64,000 nt of DNA from Chryseobacterium sp. IHB B 17019 (GCF_001456155.1 NZ_CP013293.1:620001-684000), one strand, 5' to 3'; positions 16,309 to 25,745 are shown, numbered from the stretch's first letter. Program-made: numbers and translations. The notes: a model not told the origin generated them from the sequence alone.

Positions 16309-19227
16309 ATGAAAAATTCTATAGTAACTCTCGGCCTTTTAGTAAGCACTACAGGTTTAATTTTCGCACAGGAGAAACCAACGACCGCCACGATTAACGA
16401 TAGTATAAAACCAAATCCCAATGATAAAGCTAAAGATATCGAAGAAGTAGTTATTATCGCATACGGCACACAGAAAAGAAGTGAAGTTACAGGGTCCGTT
16501 GGCAGGGTAGATGCTGAAAGTTTTAAAAACCGTCCCATTGCGAGGGTTGATCAGGCATTAACCGGTCAGATTGCAGGGGTTAAAACACGTTCAACTACCG
16601 GAAAACCCGGCGAACCACTGGAAATCAGGGTAAGGGGTACGGCTTCCATATCGGCGAGTAATTCCCCGGTTTATGTGGTGGACGGAATGGTAGTAGATGA
16701 TATGGCAAATATCTCACCGGATGACATCCAATCTATTGAAGTTCTGAAAGATGCGGCATCCACTGCGATGTACGGATCCAGAGGTTCTAATGGTGTGGTT
16801 ATTGTGACGACAAAAAAGGGAACTTCGGGGAAACCGTCATTTACTTTTTCGCAATACTATGGAGTTCAGACCATTGAAAAAAAGCTGGACATTATGACCA
16901 GTTCAGAATGGATTGATTATGCTACAGAAGCGATTAACAAAAAATGGGTAGCATTGGCTCCGGGTCATTCAGCATCAGATAGTTACGCTGTAAGGGCAAA
17001 TTATTTTGGTTTGGCCAATACCACTGATTACAATCTGGCCAATATCAATTATATGATTGATCCTCGCTGGGGAACCAACCAGGTTGCCAATATCGACTGG
17101 CAGGATGCTTTTTACCGTCCGGCATCCATTCAAAGTTACCAATTGGCGGTGCGTGGAGGAAGCAAGAATGTGAAATATATGATTTCGGGGGCGTATTTTG
17201 ATCAGGAAGGTCTCGCAATTAATACGGGCTTTAACAGATTTAATTTAAGCGCGGTTCTTGATGTTAATCTCTCAGATAAATGGAAGGCGGGAATTGCATT
17301 AAGACCAAGCTATTCACAAAGTTACGGTGCCACGGTAGACGGAAAAGACAATTTAGCCCATAAAATGCTTTCTATGGTTCCTGTAGCAGAGGTGAGTGCC
17401 GGTCTTTATACGAATTTCTGGAAAAATCAAAGATACAGATGGGCAGGTTCTACACAAAGCCCAATCGGACTTCTGGAAGAAACTACCAATAAAACAAACG
17501 AATTCCGTCTCTTATCCAGCTTGTATGTGTCTTATGATATTTTGCCTGATTTAAACATAAAAATTTCCGGTGGAGCAACCAATAATTTCAATATTAATAA
17601 CGGTTATACGCCTACTTTTGATTTAATTACTAATATACCGGGACAGGTAAGTATCGCCAGCCGAAGAACGGTAAATTACAACAGATATCTGGGTGAAGCT
17701 TTGTTAAGCTACAAAAAATCTTTCGGTGAACATGATATCAATGCCATCGCCGGTTACAGTGCGGAAAATTACAGAACAACCACTCAATACAACCGAAATA
17801 AAGGTTTCCCGAATGATGATTTGGAGACTTTCAATTTCAACCAATCCGCATCTGTGCTTAATTCGGAATATACAGCTTCGGAATGGATGCTCCTGTCTTA
17901 TTTTGGACGTGTAAATTATGATTATAAGGAAAAATATATGTTGTCTGCGAGTATTCGTAGAGACGGTTCTTCCAGATTTGGATGGAATAATCTCTGGGGA
18001 ACATTTGCGGCGTTTGGGGCCGGTTGGAAGATAGATAACGAAAATTTCTTAAAAGATGTAAATTGGTTGAATAACCTTAAATTAAGATACAGCTGGGGAG
18101 AAAACGGGAATAATTCAATTGGTGATTACAGGGCGTTTGGGACACTTGCAGGCGGGAATTATTCATTTGGAGGAAGTTTATCAAACGGTTTAATACCCAA
18201 TACGATTCCCAATCCGGATTTAACATGGGAAAAAACACAGTCATCTGATTTCGGTCTTGAATTGGGATTATTCAACAGAATTGATTTTACCGCAGATTAT
18301 TATATTAAAAAAACAAAAGACCTTCTTTTAGAACAGCCGGTACCTTCTGTAACGGGCTATACCACAATGTGGAAGAACGTTGGCTCAGTTCAAAACAGAG
18401 GATTGGAATTAGAATTAAGCACAAAAAACCTAACAGGTGCTTTCAAATGGAATACATCGGCTAATATCGCTTTTAATGATAATAAAGTATTGCAGCTAGG
18501 TACTGATAATGCGCCTATTTATACAGGTTTTAGCAACAGCACCAATATCATAAAAGTAGGCGAGGAGCTGAATTCATTTTATCTTTATGAAGCAATTGGC
18601 GTGCTTTCTACAGCGGACATCAACAATGCAAGTGTTGCTAAAACAACTGGTGCCATTGCTGGTGATGTTAAATACAGAGACGTCAACGGAGACGGTGTTA
18701 TCAATGAAAACGACCGTCATATCATCGGAGGTCCTACTCCTGATTATTATTGGGGCTTTACCAATACTTTCTCATACAAAAATTTCGATTTATCTGTATT
18801 CTTTCAGGGGCAAAAAGGAGGTTACAGCTATGCTTTGTTAGGTCGTGCAATCGATCGCACAGGTATGGGAACTACTGTCAATGTCATGGGAAACTGGGCA
18901 AACCGCTGGCGTTCCGATGAAGATCCCGGAGATGGAAAAACGCCGAGATTAGATGGAACAACAGGAAGTCTTCTGGATACAAGATGGCTGTATGATGCCA
19001 CTTATATTCAATTGAAAAATATAACATTGGGATATAATTTTGATCAGGAATTAGCCAGTAAATTAAAAATGTCTAACCTGAGAATTTACATCAGCTTAGA
19101 AAATGTCTGGAGAAAAGACCATTATTACGGCGGATACAACCCGGAATCCGTACAGTCGGACGGAACTGATTACGGTGCATACCCTAATGCAAAGGTTTAT
19201 ATGATGGGCCTAAACTTTAATTTCTAA
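16309..19227 (+). CDS. SusC/RagA-family TonB-linked outer membrane protein
   Basis: This 972-residue protein starts with a signal peptide (MKNSIVTLGLLVSTTGLIFA). The TonB-box-like segment IEEVVIIAYGTQKRSEVTGSV lies near 43-63, followed by the plug (RVDQALTGQIAGVK, VRGTASISASNSPVYVVDG, SIEVLKDAASTAMYGSRGSNGVVIVTTKKG) and a long SusC barrel ending in YMMGLNFNF. SusC proteins import nutrients across the outer membrane with a SusD lid. The usual N-terminal carboxypeptidase-regulatory-like domain is missing; only about 20 residues separate signal peptide and TonB box. It pairs with the SusD gene 10 bp later. No glycoside hydrolase is nearby, so the nutrient is unknown. Confidence 0.93.
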   Translation: MKNSIVTLGLLVSTTGLIFAQEKPTTATINDSIKPNPNDKAKDIEEVVIIAYGTQKRSEVTGSVGRVDAESFKNRPIARVDQALTGQIAGVKTRSTTGKPGEPLEIRVRGTASISASNSPVYVVDGMVVDDMANISPDDIQSIEVLKDAASTAMYGSRGSNGVVIVTTKKGTSGKPSFTFSQYYGVQTIEKKLDIMTSSEWIDYATEAINKKWVALAPGHSASDSYAVRANYFGLANTTDYNLANINYMIDPRWGTNQVANIDWQDAFYRPASIQSYQLAVRGGSKNVKYMISGAYFDQEGLAINTGFNRFNLSAVLDVNLSDKWKAGIALRPSYSQSYGATVDGKDNLAHKMLSMVPVAEVSAGLYTNFWKNQRYRWAGSTQSPIGLLEETTNKTNEFRLLSSLYVSYDILPDLNIKISGGATNNFNINNGYTPTFDLITNIPGQVSIASRRTVNYNRYLGEALLSYKKSFGEHDINAIAGYSAENYRTTTQYNRNKGFPNDDLETFNFNQSASVLNSEYTASEWMLLSYFGRVNYDYKEKYMLSASIRRDGSSRFGWNNLWGTFAAFGAGWKIDNENFLKDVNWLNNLKLRYSWGENGNNSIGDYRAFGTLAGGNYSFGGSLSNGLIPNTIPNPDLTWEKTQSSDFGLELGLFNRIDFTADYYIKKTKDLLLEQPVPSVTGYTTMWKNVGSVQNRGLELELSTKNLTGAFKWNTSANIAFNDNKVLQLGTDNAPIYTGFSNSTNIIKVGEELNSFYLYEAIGVLSTADINNASVAKTTGAIAGDVKYRDVNGDGVINENDRHIIGGPTPDYYWGFTNTFSYKNFDLSVFFQGQKGGYSYALLGRAIDRTGMGTTVNVMGNWANRWRSDEDPGDGKTPRLDGTTGSLLDTRWLYDATYIQLKNITLGYNFDQELASKLKMSNLRIYISLENVWRKDHYYGGYNPESVQSDGTDYGAYPNAKVYMMGLNFNF

Positions 19228-19237
19228 AATTTTAAAA

Positions 19238-20776
19238 ATGAAAACAACTTATAAAAAATATACATCCTTTTTACGATTAAACCGTAAAACTCTCACAAAA
19301 ACTTTAATTTTCGGAACATTAACATTAGGAATAATCAGCTGCGAAGAAGATCTCATGCTGGAACCTGAAAATAATATCACGCAAACTTCTTTTTATACCA
19401 CCGAGCTGCAAATCCAGCAAGCCTTGTCGGGTGTATATTCCGGAATGATAAATGCTTCGTCCAGAGGAGGTTTCGATGTTAATTTTTATCTGCTGGCTTC
19501 GGAAGTCCGTTCCAATAATTTTAATGCCATTTCCCAAAACGGAAACAGGGATTATTACGCGATTAACCGTTTTCAGGATACCTCTTCAACCGAAGAAATG
19601 GATATTCTTTGGGAAGATGCCTATCAGATGATTTCTTATGCGAATAATATTTTAGCAAGAATCGATGCCGTTCCATTTGCAGATCCTGCGACAAGGGAGC
19701 AATACCGCTCAGAAACCCGTTTTTTAAGGGCATATGCATACTTCGAATTGATGCGTAATTTTGGAAAAGTCCCTTTGATAGATCATCCGGTGAGCCCTGA
19801 AGAAGCTGCAACGATACCAAGAACTGATCTGGCAACTCTGTATAGTTTCATTACCTCGGAAATTGAAGCTTCTGTAGCTGGCTTAAAAAATGTTTACAAC
19901 GCAGCTAATAAGGGAAGAATAACAAAATCTGCAGCTCATGCGATGTTAGGCAGGATCTATCTTACAGGATACGGCTATCCTCTCAACAACAGCTCTTATT
20001 TATCTAAAGCAAAAGAGCATTTATCTGCAGTCATTCAGGTGGAAGGGCAGTATGTCACATTTGCGACGAATTATGCAGATTTGTTTAAAAGTGTCAATGA
20101 CAACAAATATCATATTTTTGAAATCCAGCATATTAGTGGCGGGCTGTCGCAGGGTTCTTATTTACCAAGTTATGTTTCACCTACTTTTGGAGTAGCAGAT
20201 CCTTTGTACAATGCGCAGGGAAGTCTTTACAGTTCTGCGGAATTAGGGGTTTCCCAATCATTGATTAACTCCTACGAAACTGGGGATTTAAGACGTGCCT
20301 TAACCGTTAAAACCCAATTTATAGCTCAAAACGGGCAACCGGATAATGCCAATTATTTCGTGAAATTCCGTGAGCCGGGGCTTGCATTGACCAACCGCTA
20401 CGACTGGCCGATTAATTTTCCTGTGATCCGATATGCGGATGTTCTTTTAATGTATGCAGAAGTGTTGAATAATGAGGGTAATACCGGCGGTGCTGTTCCA
20501 TTTTTAAACAGAATTCGTCAGAGGGCAGGGTTAGCTCCGCTTTCTACATCTATGTCAGCTGCCGATTTTACTGCGGCGCTCCGTAAGGAAAGAAGAGTGG
20601 AGTTTGCAGGCGAAGGTGTTTACTGGCATGATTTGGTGCGTTGGAATATCGCAGTGGATGTCATTAATCAGGCAGCGGCGGATCTTAACTATAATTTCAC
20701 CATTTCAACGAAGGATTACTTGTATCAGATTCCTTTATCTCAAATTCAGGTGGCTGGATATGAGCAGAATCCTTAG
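19238..20776 (+). CDS. SusD/RagB-family nutrient-binding outer membrane lipoprotein
   Basis: This 512-residue protein has a lipoprotein signal (GTLTLGIISC, lipid Cys about residue 35). It also has typical SusD features: QIQQALSGVYSGM near 65, YRSETRFLRAYAYFELMRNFGKVPLI near 153-178, and the C-terminal FPVIRYADVLLMYAEVLN, LNRIRQRAGL, LRKERRVEFAGEGVYWHDLVRW and YLYQIPLSQI. SusD caps the SusC barrel at the cell surface and binds the nutrient. The pair is followed by a terminator. Confidence 0.95.
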   Translation: MKTTYKKYTSFLRLNRKTLTKTLIFGTLTLGIISCEEDLMLEPENNITQTSFYTTELQIQQALSGVYSGMINASSRGGFDVNFYLLASEVRSNNFNAISQNGNRDYYAINRFQDTSSTEEMDILWEDAYQMISYANNILARIDAVPFADPATREQYRSETRFLRAYAYFELMRNFGKVPLIDHPVSPEEAATIPRTDLATLYSFITSEIEASVAGLKNVYNAANKGRITKSAAHAMLGRIYLTGYGYPLNNSSYLSKAKEHLSAVIQVEGQYVTFATNYADLFKSVNDNKYHIFEIQHISGGLSQGSYLPSYVSPTFGVADPLYNAQGSLYSSAELGVSQSLINSYETGDLRRALTVKTQFIAQNGQPDNANYFVKFREPGLALTNRYDWPINFPVIRYADVLLMYAEVLNNEGNTGGAVPFLNRIRQRAGLAPLSTSMSAADFTAALRKERRVEFAGEGVYWHDLVRWNIAVDVINQAAADLNYNFTISTKDYLYQIPLSQIQVAGYEQNP

Positions 20777-20817
20777 TTAGCGGATAATAAAAGTAAAAAA
20801 TCTTCCTTAATTATATG

Positions 20818-20847
20818 ACAACCGGAGTTTATTGCTTCGGTTGTTTG
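20818..20847 (+). terminator. Terminator of the SusC/SusD unit
   Basis: ACAACCGGAG (20818-20827) pairs with CTTCGGTTGT (20835-20844, one G-T pair). T-rich sequence follows. Confidence 0.7.
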
Positions 20848-20916
20848 TTATTTGAATTGGGCTTCAATCTCGAAAAAAATCTAATTTATTATAAGTATTA
20901 TTTAATATATGGAACC

Positions 20917-20946
20917 TTGAAATATGCGCCAAAAAGTATAATTTTG
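20917..20946 (+). promoter_or_regulatory. Full-consensus Bacteroidota promoter
   Basis: TTG (20917-20919), exactly 19 nt, then TAATTTTG (20939-20946) gives both parts of the consensus TTG-N19-TAnnTTTG. This is the best promoter match I found in the window. It lies 232 bp before the TPR-AraC gene and 5 nt before a tiny ORF. Confidence 0.7.
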
Positions 20947-21178
20947 CAGCTATGAAAAAAATTATTCAAAATGGTGATAATGATTAATTGAAATCTAATA
21001 TTTGAACCATATTCTTAAAAATAATTTGATCTTAACCTTAAATGGCGTATAATTTTAAATAATTAATTTTGGTGTCAACTAATTATTGATAAAGCTGTTA
21101 CCATAATTCAGAGATCATATTATTTATGTTGATTCCATTTCTAAAAAATTTAAAAAAACACTTTACTTAACATAACAC
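20947..21178 (+). other. Leader region with an 11-codon ORF
   Basis: ATG at 20952 opens an 11-codon frame encoding MKKIIQNGDND with a stop at 20985-20987, immediately behind the promoter. The remaining 190 nt before the TPR-AraC gene are AT-rich with no clear hairpin. It could be an upstream leader peptide or the trace of a lost gene. Expression is inferred only from the promoter. Confidence 0.35.
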
Positions 21179-22747
21179 ATGAAAAAAGAATTTTTTCTTT
21201 TACTACTTTTCGCTTGTTTATCAATTAATGCACAGGATTTAACTGCATATAATAAATTATATAACAAAGTCTATTTAGAAACAGCTTCTAAAGATTTCAA
21301 AAAAGCACTTTATATTGCTGATTCTTTATACAAGATTTCTGAAACACCGACCCTTCAAGCAAAAAGTTTAATGCTTTCGGCTACCCTTTACAGAGATACG
21401 AAAGATTTTAAGAAAGCCTTATCGTATGCCGAAAAAGCTGAAACAATTATTGAAAATACGGATGATTTAAACTGGCAAGCACGGATTTCTCTCTTTTTAG
21501 CCGGCCAATATCGTGGTGTCGAACTCTACAACCAGTCAAAAAAATATGCTCAAAAAACACTCGAAATAGGCAAAATGATTAAGGATACGCTAATAGCACA
21601 CAAAATCCAGGGTTTAATTCTGCAAGAAATGGCCTATTACGAAATGGATCAAAAAAAATACAAGAAATCCAATCAGTATATTCAACAATCTCAGCTTCAT
21701 TTCAATAATGTTATAAAAGAAAAAGATTTCTTTACTGCTGATAACGAACAGATGCTTGGTTCTAATTATTACCATCTGAAAAATATCAAAGCTGCTTTAT
21801 TTCATTATAGGAAGGCTTTAAATTTAGTTAAAGATTTTCCTGAAAATGAAATTACGGGAGATATTTATAATGGCTTAGCGAATGTATATTTAGAAAATAA
21901 CGATTTAATTAATGCAAAGAAATATCTTGATCTTGCACAAGAAGTCTCTGATAAAGCCGAAAATCTTGAGCTTAAGCAAGAAGTTTATAGTACAGTGGAG
22001 AAATATTACATAGCAACTAAGAATATTGAAAAACTCAAAGAAATAGATCAAAAAAAGGATACTTTAGAAAGCAAAATAACTTCAAAAACGCGGCAGTTTG
22101 TTGATGAATCTTATACTAATCTTGACAAAAAAATAGTAAAGGCAGAGCAAAAAAGTACCCGGAAAAATTACCTTATTGTAATTACAGGATTCCTTGTTAT
22201 TCTTATCCTTGTTCTATATATACGATCTAAAATACAACAAAAGAAAAACATTGAAAAATTCAAACAAATACTAAGAAAATCTAATGAAAAACCAAGGTTC
22301 GTTGATTCTGCCGCCTTAAAGGAAACCGAGACACCTATGGAGATAGAAAATAATGAAGTGCCGGTTTTAATGACATCCGAAACGGAAGAAAAACTGCTTG
22401 CCAAATTGAAGAAATTTGAGAAATCCAATCTTTTCAATAATAAAAATATCTCTCTTCCCTTTTTAGCGGGACGCTTTGAAACTAATACGAAATACCTTTC
22501 CTATGTTATCAATACGCACAAAAAGAAAGATTTCAACAATTATATTAATGAATTAAGGATTAATTATATCATTGAAAAACTCAAGAATGAACCTCAATAC
22601 CGGAACTATAAAATGGCTTCTTTAGCCGATGAAGTTGGGTTTTCTTCGCATAGCAAATTCAGTAAAGTCTTTAAAAAAGAAACTTCTTTATCTCCTTCTT
22701 TATTCATAAAATATATTGAAGAAGAAAGTCTTCAAGAAAAGGTTTAA
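21179..22747 (+). CDS. TPR-sensor, membrane-anchored AraC-family regulator
   Basis: This 522-residue protein has a signal peptide (ending SINAQ) and a periplasmic TPR region of about residues 25-310. A membrane segment follows near 327-345 (NYLIVITGFLVILILVLYI). The cytoplasmic C-terminal AraC-type helix-turn-helix (about 430-515) includes NTKYLSYVINTHKKKDFNNY, LRINYIIEKL and LADEVGFSSHSKFSKVFKKE. This one-component membrane architecture is common in Chryseobacterium-like genomes. Its target is not visible; the adjacent secreted protein or the SusC/SusD pair are candidates. It has its own upstream promoter and downstream terminator. Confidence 0.88.
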   Translation: MKKEFFLLLLFACLSINAQDLTAYNKLYNKVYLETASKDFKKALYIADSLYKISETPTLQAKSLMLSATLYRDTKDFKKALSYAEKAETIIENTDDLNWQARISLFLAGQYRGVELYNQSKKYAQKTLEIGKMIKDTLIAHKIQGLILQEMAYYEMDQKKYKKSNQYIQQSQLHFNNVIKEKDFFTADNEQMLGSNYYHLKNIKAALFHYRKALNLVKDFPENEITGDIYNGLANVYLENNDLINAKKYLDLAQEVSDKAENLELKQEVYSTVEKYYIATKNIEKLKEIDQKKDTLESKITSKTRQFVDESYTNLDKKIVKAEQKSTRKNYLIVITGFLVILILVLYIRSKIQQKKNIEKFKQILRKSNEKPRFVDSAALKETETPMEIENNEVPVLMTSETEEKLLAKLKKFEKSNLFNNKNISLPFLAGRFETNTKYLSYVINTHKKKDFNNYINELRINYIIEKLKNEPQYRNYKMASLADEVGFSSHSKFSKVFKKETSLSPSLFIKYIEEESLQEKV

Positions 22748-22777
22748 ATATTTTATAACCAGTAATTTACCAATTAT

Positions 22778-22820
22778 AAACACCTTGTCTTTTTCAGGAA
22801 AAAAACAAGGTGTTTTCTTT
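22778..22820 (+). terminator. Terminator of the TPR-AraC gene
   Basis: AAACACCTTGT (22778-22788) pairs perfectly with ACAAGGTGTTT (22805-22815) around a 16-nt loop and is followed by T-rich sequence. Confidence 0.85.
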
Positions 22821-22994
22821 TATCATAATAATGGATCTGCTACTTTTGCCACGCAATCAGCAATCAAAAAATCCTAATGATCAACTAAAAATGCTATTGC
22901 AACGCATTCATTTAATCCGAGTCAAACTATTAAAAATAACTTTTATAATCATTTTCTACTTTGCGATTCAGAAACACAACTGATTATTGCTATG

Positions 22995-23060
22995 CGGAAC
23001 ATCCCTCTATTATCTGCAGGCTACCTGCATGGCCGGACCTTCGGCCATGTTTATGTTCTC
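22995..23060. other. Predicted three-way-junction structured element
   Basis: GAACAT (22997-23002) pairs with ATGTTC (23053-23058) to close the element. Inside are two hairpins: GCAGG (23016-23020) with CCTGC (23024-23028), and CATGGCCG (23028-23035) with CGGCCATG (23042-23049). The inner part is unusually GC-rich for its surroundings. It could be a structured RNA, an attenuator or a DNA element. It matches no family I know, and the pairing was done by eye. Confidence 0.4.
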
Positions 23061-23297
23061 TATCAGAAATTTATCCTAAAGTAACTTTATAAAAGTACTT
23101 ATTGTAAGATTTAAATTAAAATTTGTTTATGTGTCTTTTTTGTATTGTCAACGACAAAGTATTGTCTTCAAAATGGTTGCTGATTGATCTAATTTTACAG
23201 CGTTTTTAAGAATTTGTGTAGCATAATTATAAAGGATAATCAACAGGATACCGAACGAAATCAGATTACGGAATTATATTTAAAATTATACAGAATA

Positions 23298-24320
23298 ATG
23301 AAAAAAATCAATCTATTATTAGGTCTTTTATGTACTCAATTTTTATTTTCCCAAATAGGGATCAATACAGATAACCCAAAGTCTACTCTGGATATAAGTG
23401 CAAAAACAACCGATGGCAGCAAACCGGAAGGACTTCTTGTGCCAAGGCTTACAGGAGATCAGATCAAAGCTGGAGATACGCAGTATACAATAGACCAAAA
23501 AGGCAATATTGTTTATGCCACTTCTGCCGTAAGTGCAGCTTCCACAAAAACCGTCAACATTACAGAAGAAGGATATTATTTTTTCGATGGAAATATCTGG
23601 CAGAAAATAAATCAGGACACGAATATTTATAAAAATAATGGGACTCTTGCATCAAACAGAGTAGTAACAATGACTGACAAAACCCTTTCTTTTACCTCTT
23701 CCGCTACTACAGGAACCAGTCATTTTCAGGTAGACAATACTACTTTAAATGTTGATGCGGTAAATAATAGAGTAGGTATGGGAACTGCAGCTCCTGCCAC
23801 AAGATTAGACATTGACAACGGAACCGTTGCAGGGGCCATTAAAATTGCAGACGGAACACAGGGAGAAGGTAAAGTTCTGGTTTCTGATGCGAGTGGTGTA
23901 GCCACTTGGCGTGACACTACGGGTTCTGCACTTGTCATTAACTCTACAACAGGTACCAATGTAAATATCCTTGCGGCTATGACCTACCTTGGAGCAAGCG
24001 CCGTTGTTACTACTCCCGGATATTATATTGTTTCACCCCGTCTTATTACCGATAAAAGCCCAGCGGGTTGTGGAGCTTTTCTTGCCTATAATTTGAGCAA
24101 AAGCCCAACGGCAGCAGTAAATGTTGCATTTCCTTCGCAGGATATCCATGTACCTACCGGTTCTAGTAGTTATGACTTTATTTACACTTCGAATATAGCT
24201 TACCTGACAGCAGGAACATATTATATGCAAGTAAGAGGATCTTCTTCTCCAGGCTGTACCACAAACACCTCCAGAAGTACTTTTTCTCAGAATAGCTTTA
24301 CCCTGACTTTACTTAAGTAA
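23298..24320 (+). CDS. Secreted protein with tail-fibre-like repeats
   Basis: This 340-residue protein has a signal peptide (MKKINLLLGLLCTQFLFSQ). The N-terminal module IGINTDNPKSTLDIS ... GLLVPRLTGDQI ... YYFFDGNIWQKI spans about residues 20-115. A second copy begins at VGMGTAAPATRLDIDNG. The C-terminal domain (about 240-340) is a beta-rich region with paired Cys (AGCGAFLAYN, SSPGCTTN) and a TAGTYYMQVRG strand, C1q-like or jelly-roll-like in appearance. It probably sits on or is released from the cell surface. The module is shared with other proteins in this window. Confidence 0.65.
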   Translation: MKKINLLLGLLCTQFLFSQIGINTDNPKSTLDISAKTTDGSKPEGLLVPRLTGDQIKAGDTQYTIDQKGNIVYATSAVSAASTKTVNITEEGYYFFDGNIWQKINQDTNIYKNNGTLASNRVVTMTDKTLSFTSSATTGTSHFQVDNTTLNVDAVNNRVGMGTAAPATRLDIDNGTVAGAIKIADGTQGEGKVLVSDASGVATWRDTTGSALVINSTTGTNVNILAAMTYLGASAVVTTPGYYIVSPRLITDKSPAGCGAFLAYNLSKSPTAAVNVAFPSQDIHVPTGSSSYDFIYTSNIAYLTAGTYYMQVRGSSSPGCTTNTSRSTFSQNSFTLTLLK

Positions 24321-24370
24321 AATAAGGTTTTCTCAGCTCAAAATTTAATATTTTTAAACTTAATAAGGGT

Positions 24371-24407
24371 ATCTCCCATGTTTGCAAGTCAAATGTGGGA
24401 GATTTTT
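24371..24407 (+). terminator. Rho-independent terminator
   Basis: ATCTCCCA (24371-24378) pairs with TGGGAGAT (24396-24403) and is followed by T to 24407. It lies 50 bp after the secreted-protein stop. Confidence 0.8.
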
Positions 24408-24694
24408 GTCTAGGTTACCATGTAACGCAGACGACCGACCGACAGTAGAACTTTTTACCATATTGGTCACGGCATAGCTTTTTATGACTTTATCATATGG
24501 AAAGAATTATTGAATACATTTTTACGGTTTGGTAATTTGAATAACATCAAACTGACGCAAGGCAACAAGATTAGATCTTCGTAAAGACGAATATTTTTCG
24601 GAAGCGGGAAAAGTGCCGATGCAAGTTTAATTTCTTTAACGGCATCAGCTTTGCTATTAGAGTAAAACAATATTTATATAATAAACCTAAATGT
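24408..24694. other. Intergenic region without supported gene
   Basis: A minus-strand frame of 62 codons at 24482-24670 has no recognisable features. I see no promoter consensus. GTTAC/GTAAC around 24415 is a short palindrome of no evident meaning. Confidence 0.35.
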
Positions 24695-25516
24695 ATGAAA
24701 AAAAATGTATTTCTTGGCTTGTTCCTGCTTATGATGGGGAAAGCCTATTCACAGATTGTGTATACACCAGTGAATCCCAATTTTGAGATCAATCTTTCCC
24801 CGACAGGAGGAAGCAGTGCAAACCTTTTCCCTATTGATTTTAATAATGACGGGGTTGTGGATTTCAATTTCAGATGGGATGTTTTTGGTCCCGGCACTTA
24901 TTTTATGCATATCACCAGCTCCAATTCTTTCTCTTATAATCCCAGTAATCAGGCAATTGGTACCGGAAATTTTAATTCCTTCGGTGTGCCTTATGCAATG
25001 CCTTTAAGCTCCGGAGTATCATTAAGCTCCACATCTGCCGGATGGATTACCGAGCCGAGAGGCCCTCTTATTGGTGATGGGGAAACCCAGAATTTTTTAG
25101 CATTGGGAGACCGGTATATTGGGGTTAGATTTCTTGTAGGAAGTCAATACTATTACGGTTGGATACTTGTTTCTTTCACCACCAATAAGCTGAGAATAAA
25201 ATCATATGCTTATCAGAGTACTCCAAATACATCCATTACAACCGGAAATACGGGAGGTTCCTTAGCAGTAGGCGATCATCATGTAAATCCTGCTAAAATG
25301 GAATTATATCCTAATCCTGCCTCAGAATTTATAAAGCTGCCGAATCTGAAACAGACTTCTGCCTTTGAAATTTACAATGCAGAAGGTAGAATTGTAAAAA
25401 GTGGTACCGCCGATTCTAAAAAAGAAATAAATATCTCTGAACTTTTAAACGGCTCCTATATCATATCTGTGATGGACAAAGACCAGCAATCCAATATAAA
25501 ATTTATAAAAAAATAG
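24695..25516 (+). CDS. T9SS type A sorting domain-containing secreted protein
   Basis: This 273-residue protein has a signal peptide (ending GKAYSQ). The middle domain has FPIDFNNDGVVDFNF and a beta-rich body with GDRYIGVRFLVGSQYYYGWILV. The C-terminal T9SS type A sorting domain (about 200-273) has MELYPNPASEFIKLPN, FEIYNAEGRIVKSG, INISELLNGSYIISV and the final IKFIKK. The sorting domain directs export through the T9SS and surface attachment or release. The middle domain resembles FG-GAP-like stretches often seen in such cargo; its function is unknown. Confidence 0.85.
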   Translation: MKKNVFLGLFLLMMGKAYSQIVYTPVNPNFEINLSPTGGSSANLFPIDFNNDGVVDFNFRWDVFGPGTYFMHITSSNSFSYNPSNQAIGTGNFNSFGVPYAMPLSSGVSLSSTSAGWITEPRGPLIGDGETQNFLALGDRYIGVRFLVGSQYYYGWILVSFTTNKLRIKSYAYQSTPNTSITTGNTGGSLAVGDHHVNPAKMELYPNPASEFIKLPNLKQTSAFEIYNAEGRIVKSGTADSKKEINISELLNGSYIISVMDKDQQSNIKFIKK

Positions 25517-25536
25517 TTTAATATTCTAATTTACAA

Positions 25537-25569
25537 AAGCGGACAGATCATTTAATGATCTGTCCGCTT
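25537..25569. terminator. Bidirectional terminator between convergent genes
   Basis: A perfect 15-bp inverted repeat (25537-25551 with 25555-25569, core GCGGACAGATCA) has a 3-nt loop. On the minus strand it is followed by TTTT. It separates the T9SS gene from the sigma-factor gene. Confidence 0.8.
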
Positions 25570-25633
25570 ATTGCTTGAAGTATCGTTTATGAAGAAAATA
25601 TGTTGTGCAAATATTTCAACATAATCGGATAAT

Positions 25634-25745
25634 CTACAGAAAATCGTCAACAGCATTGGTATCAGCTTCAGTAGGGATGCCCGCAGCTCTTACGGTCCAG
25701 CTGTTATTGAAATTATTCCTGGCTATGTTCCTGATGAATAAGGTT
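25634..25745 (-). other. Possible coding remnant downstream of the sigma factor
   Basis: Directly after the sigma-factor stop, a different minus-strand frame stays open to TAG at 25634-25636. It reads with coding-like composition (for example NFNNSWTVRAAGIPTEADTN) and is richer in GC than other spacers. There is no start codon and I do not recognise the family, so it could be the end of a lost gene or chance. Confidence 0.25.

Larger units (their letters stand above)
22748..23297. other. 550-bp intergenic region
   Basis: This region contains the terminator at 22778, the structured element at 22995-23060 and AT-rich sequence. A frame can be extended left of the secreted-protein start from 23214 with an alternative start codon, but it adds a charged tail before a clean signal peptide, so ATG 23298 was chosen. 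Confidence 0.45.

Noticed and set aside
16309..20776. Idea that the SusC/SusD pair marks a polysaccharide utilisation locus
   Set aside because: No glycoside hydrolase, lyase or esterase gene is in the neighbourhood, so only a nutrient-uptake pair is claimed.
24482..24670. 62-codon minus-strand frame
   Set aside because: It has no motifs and no promoter, and lies in a spacer between two well-defined plus-strand genes.
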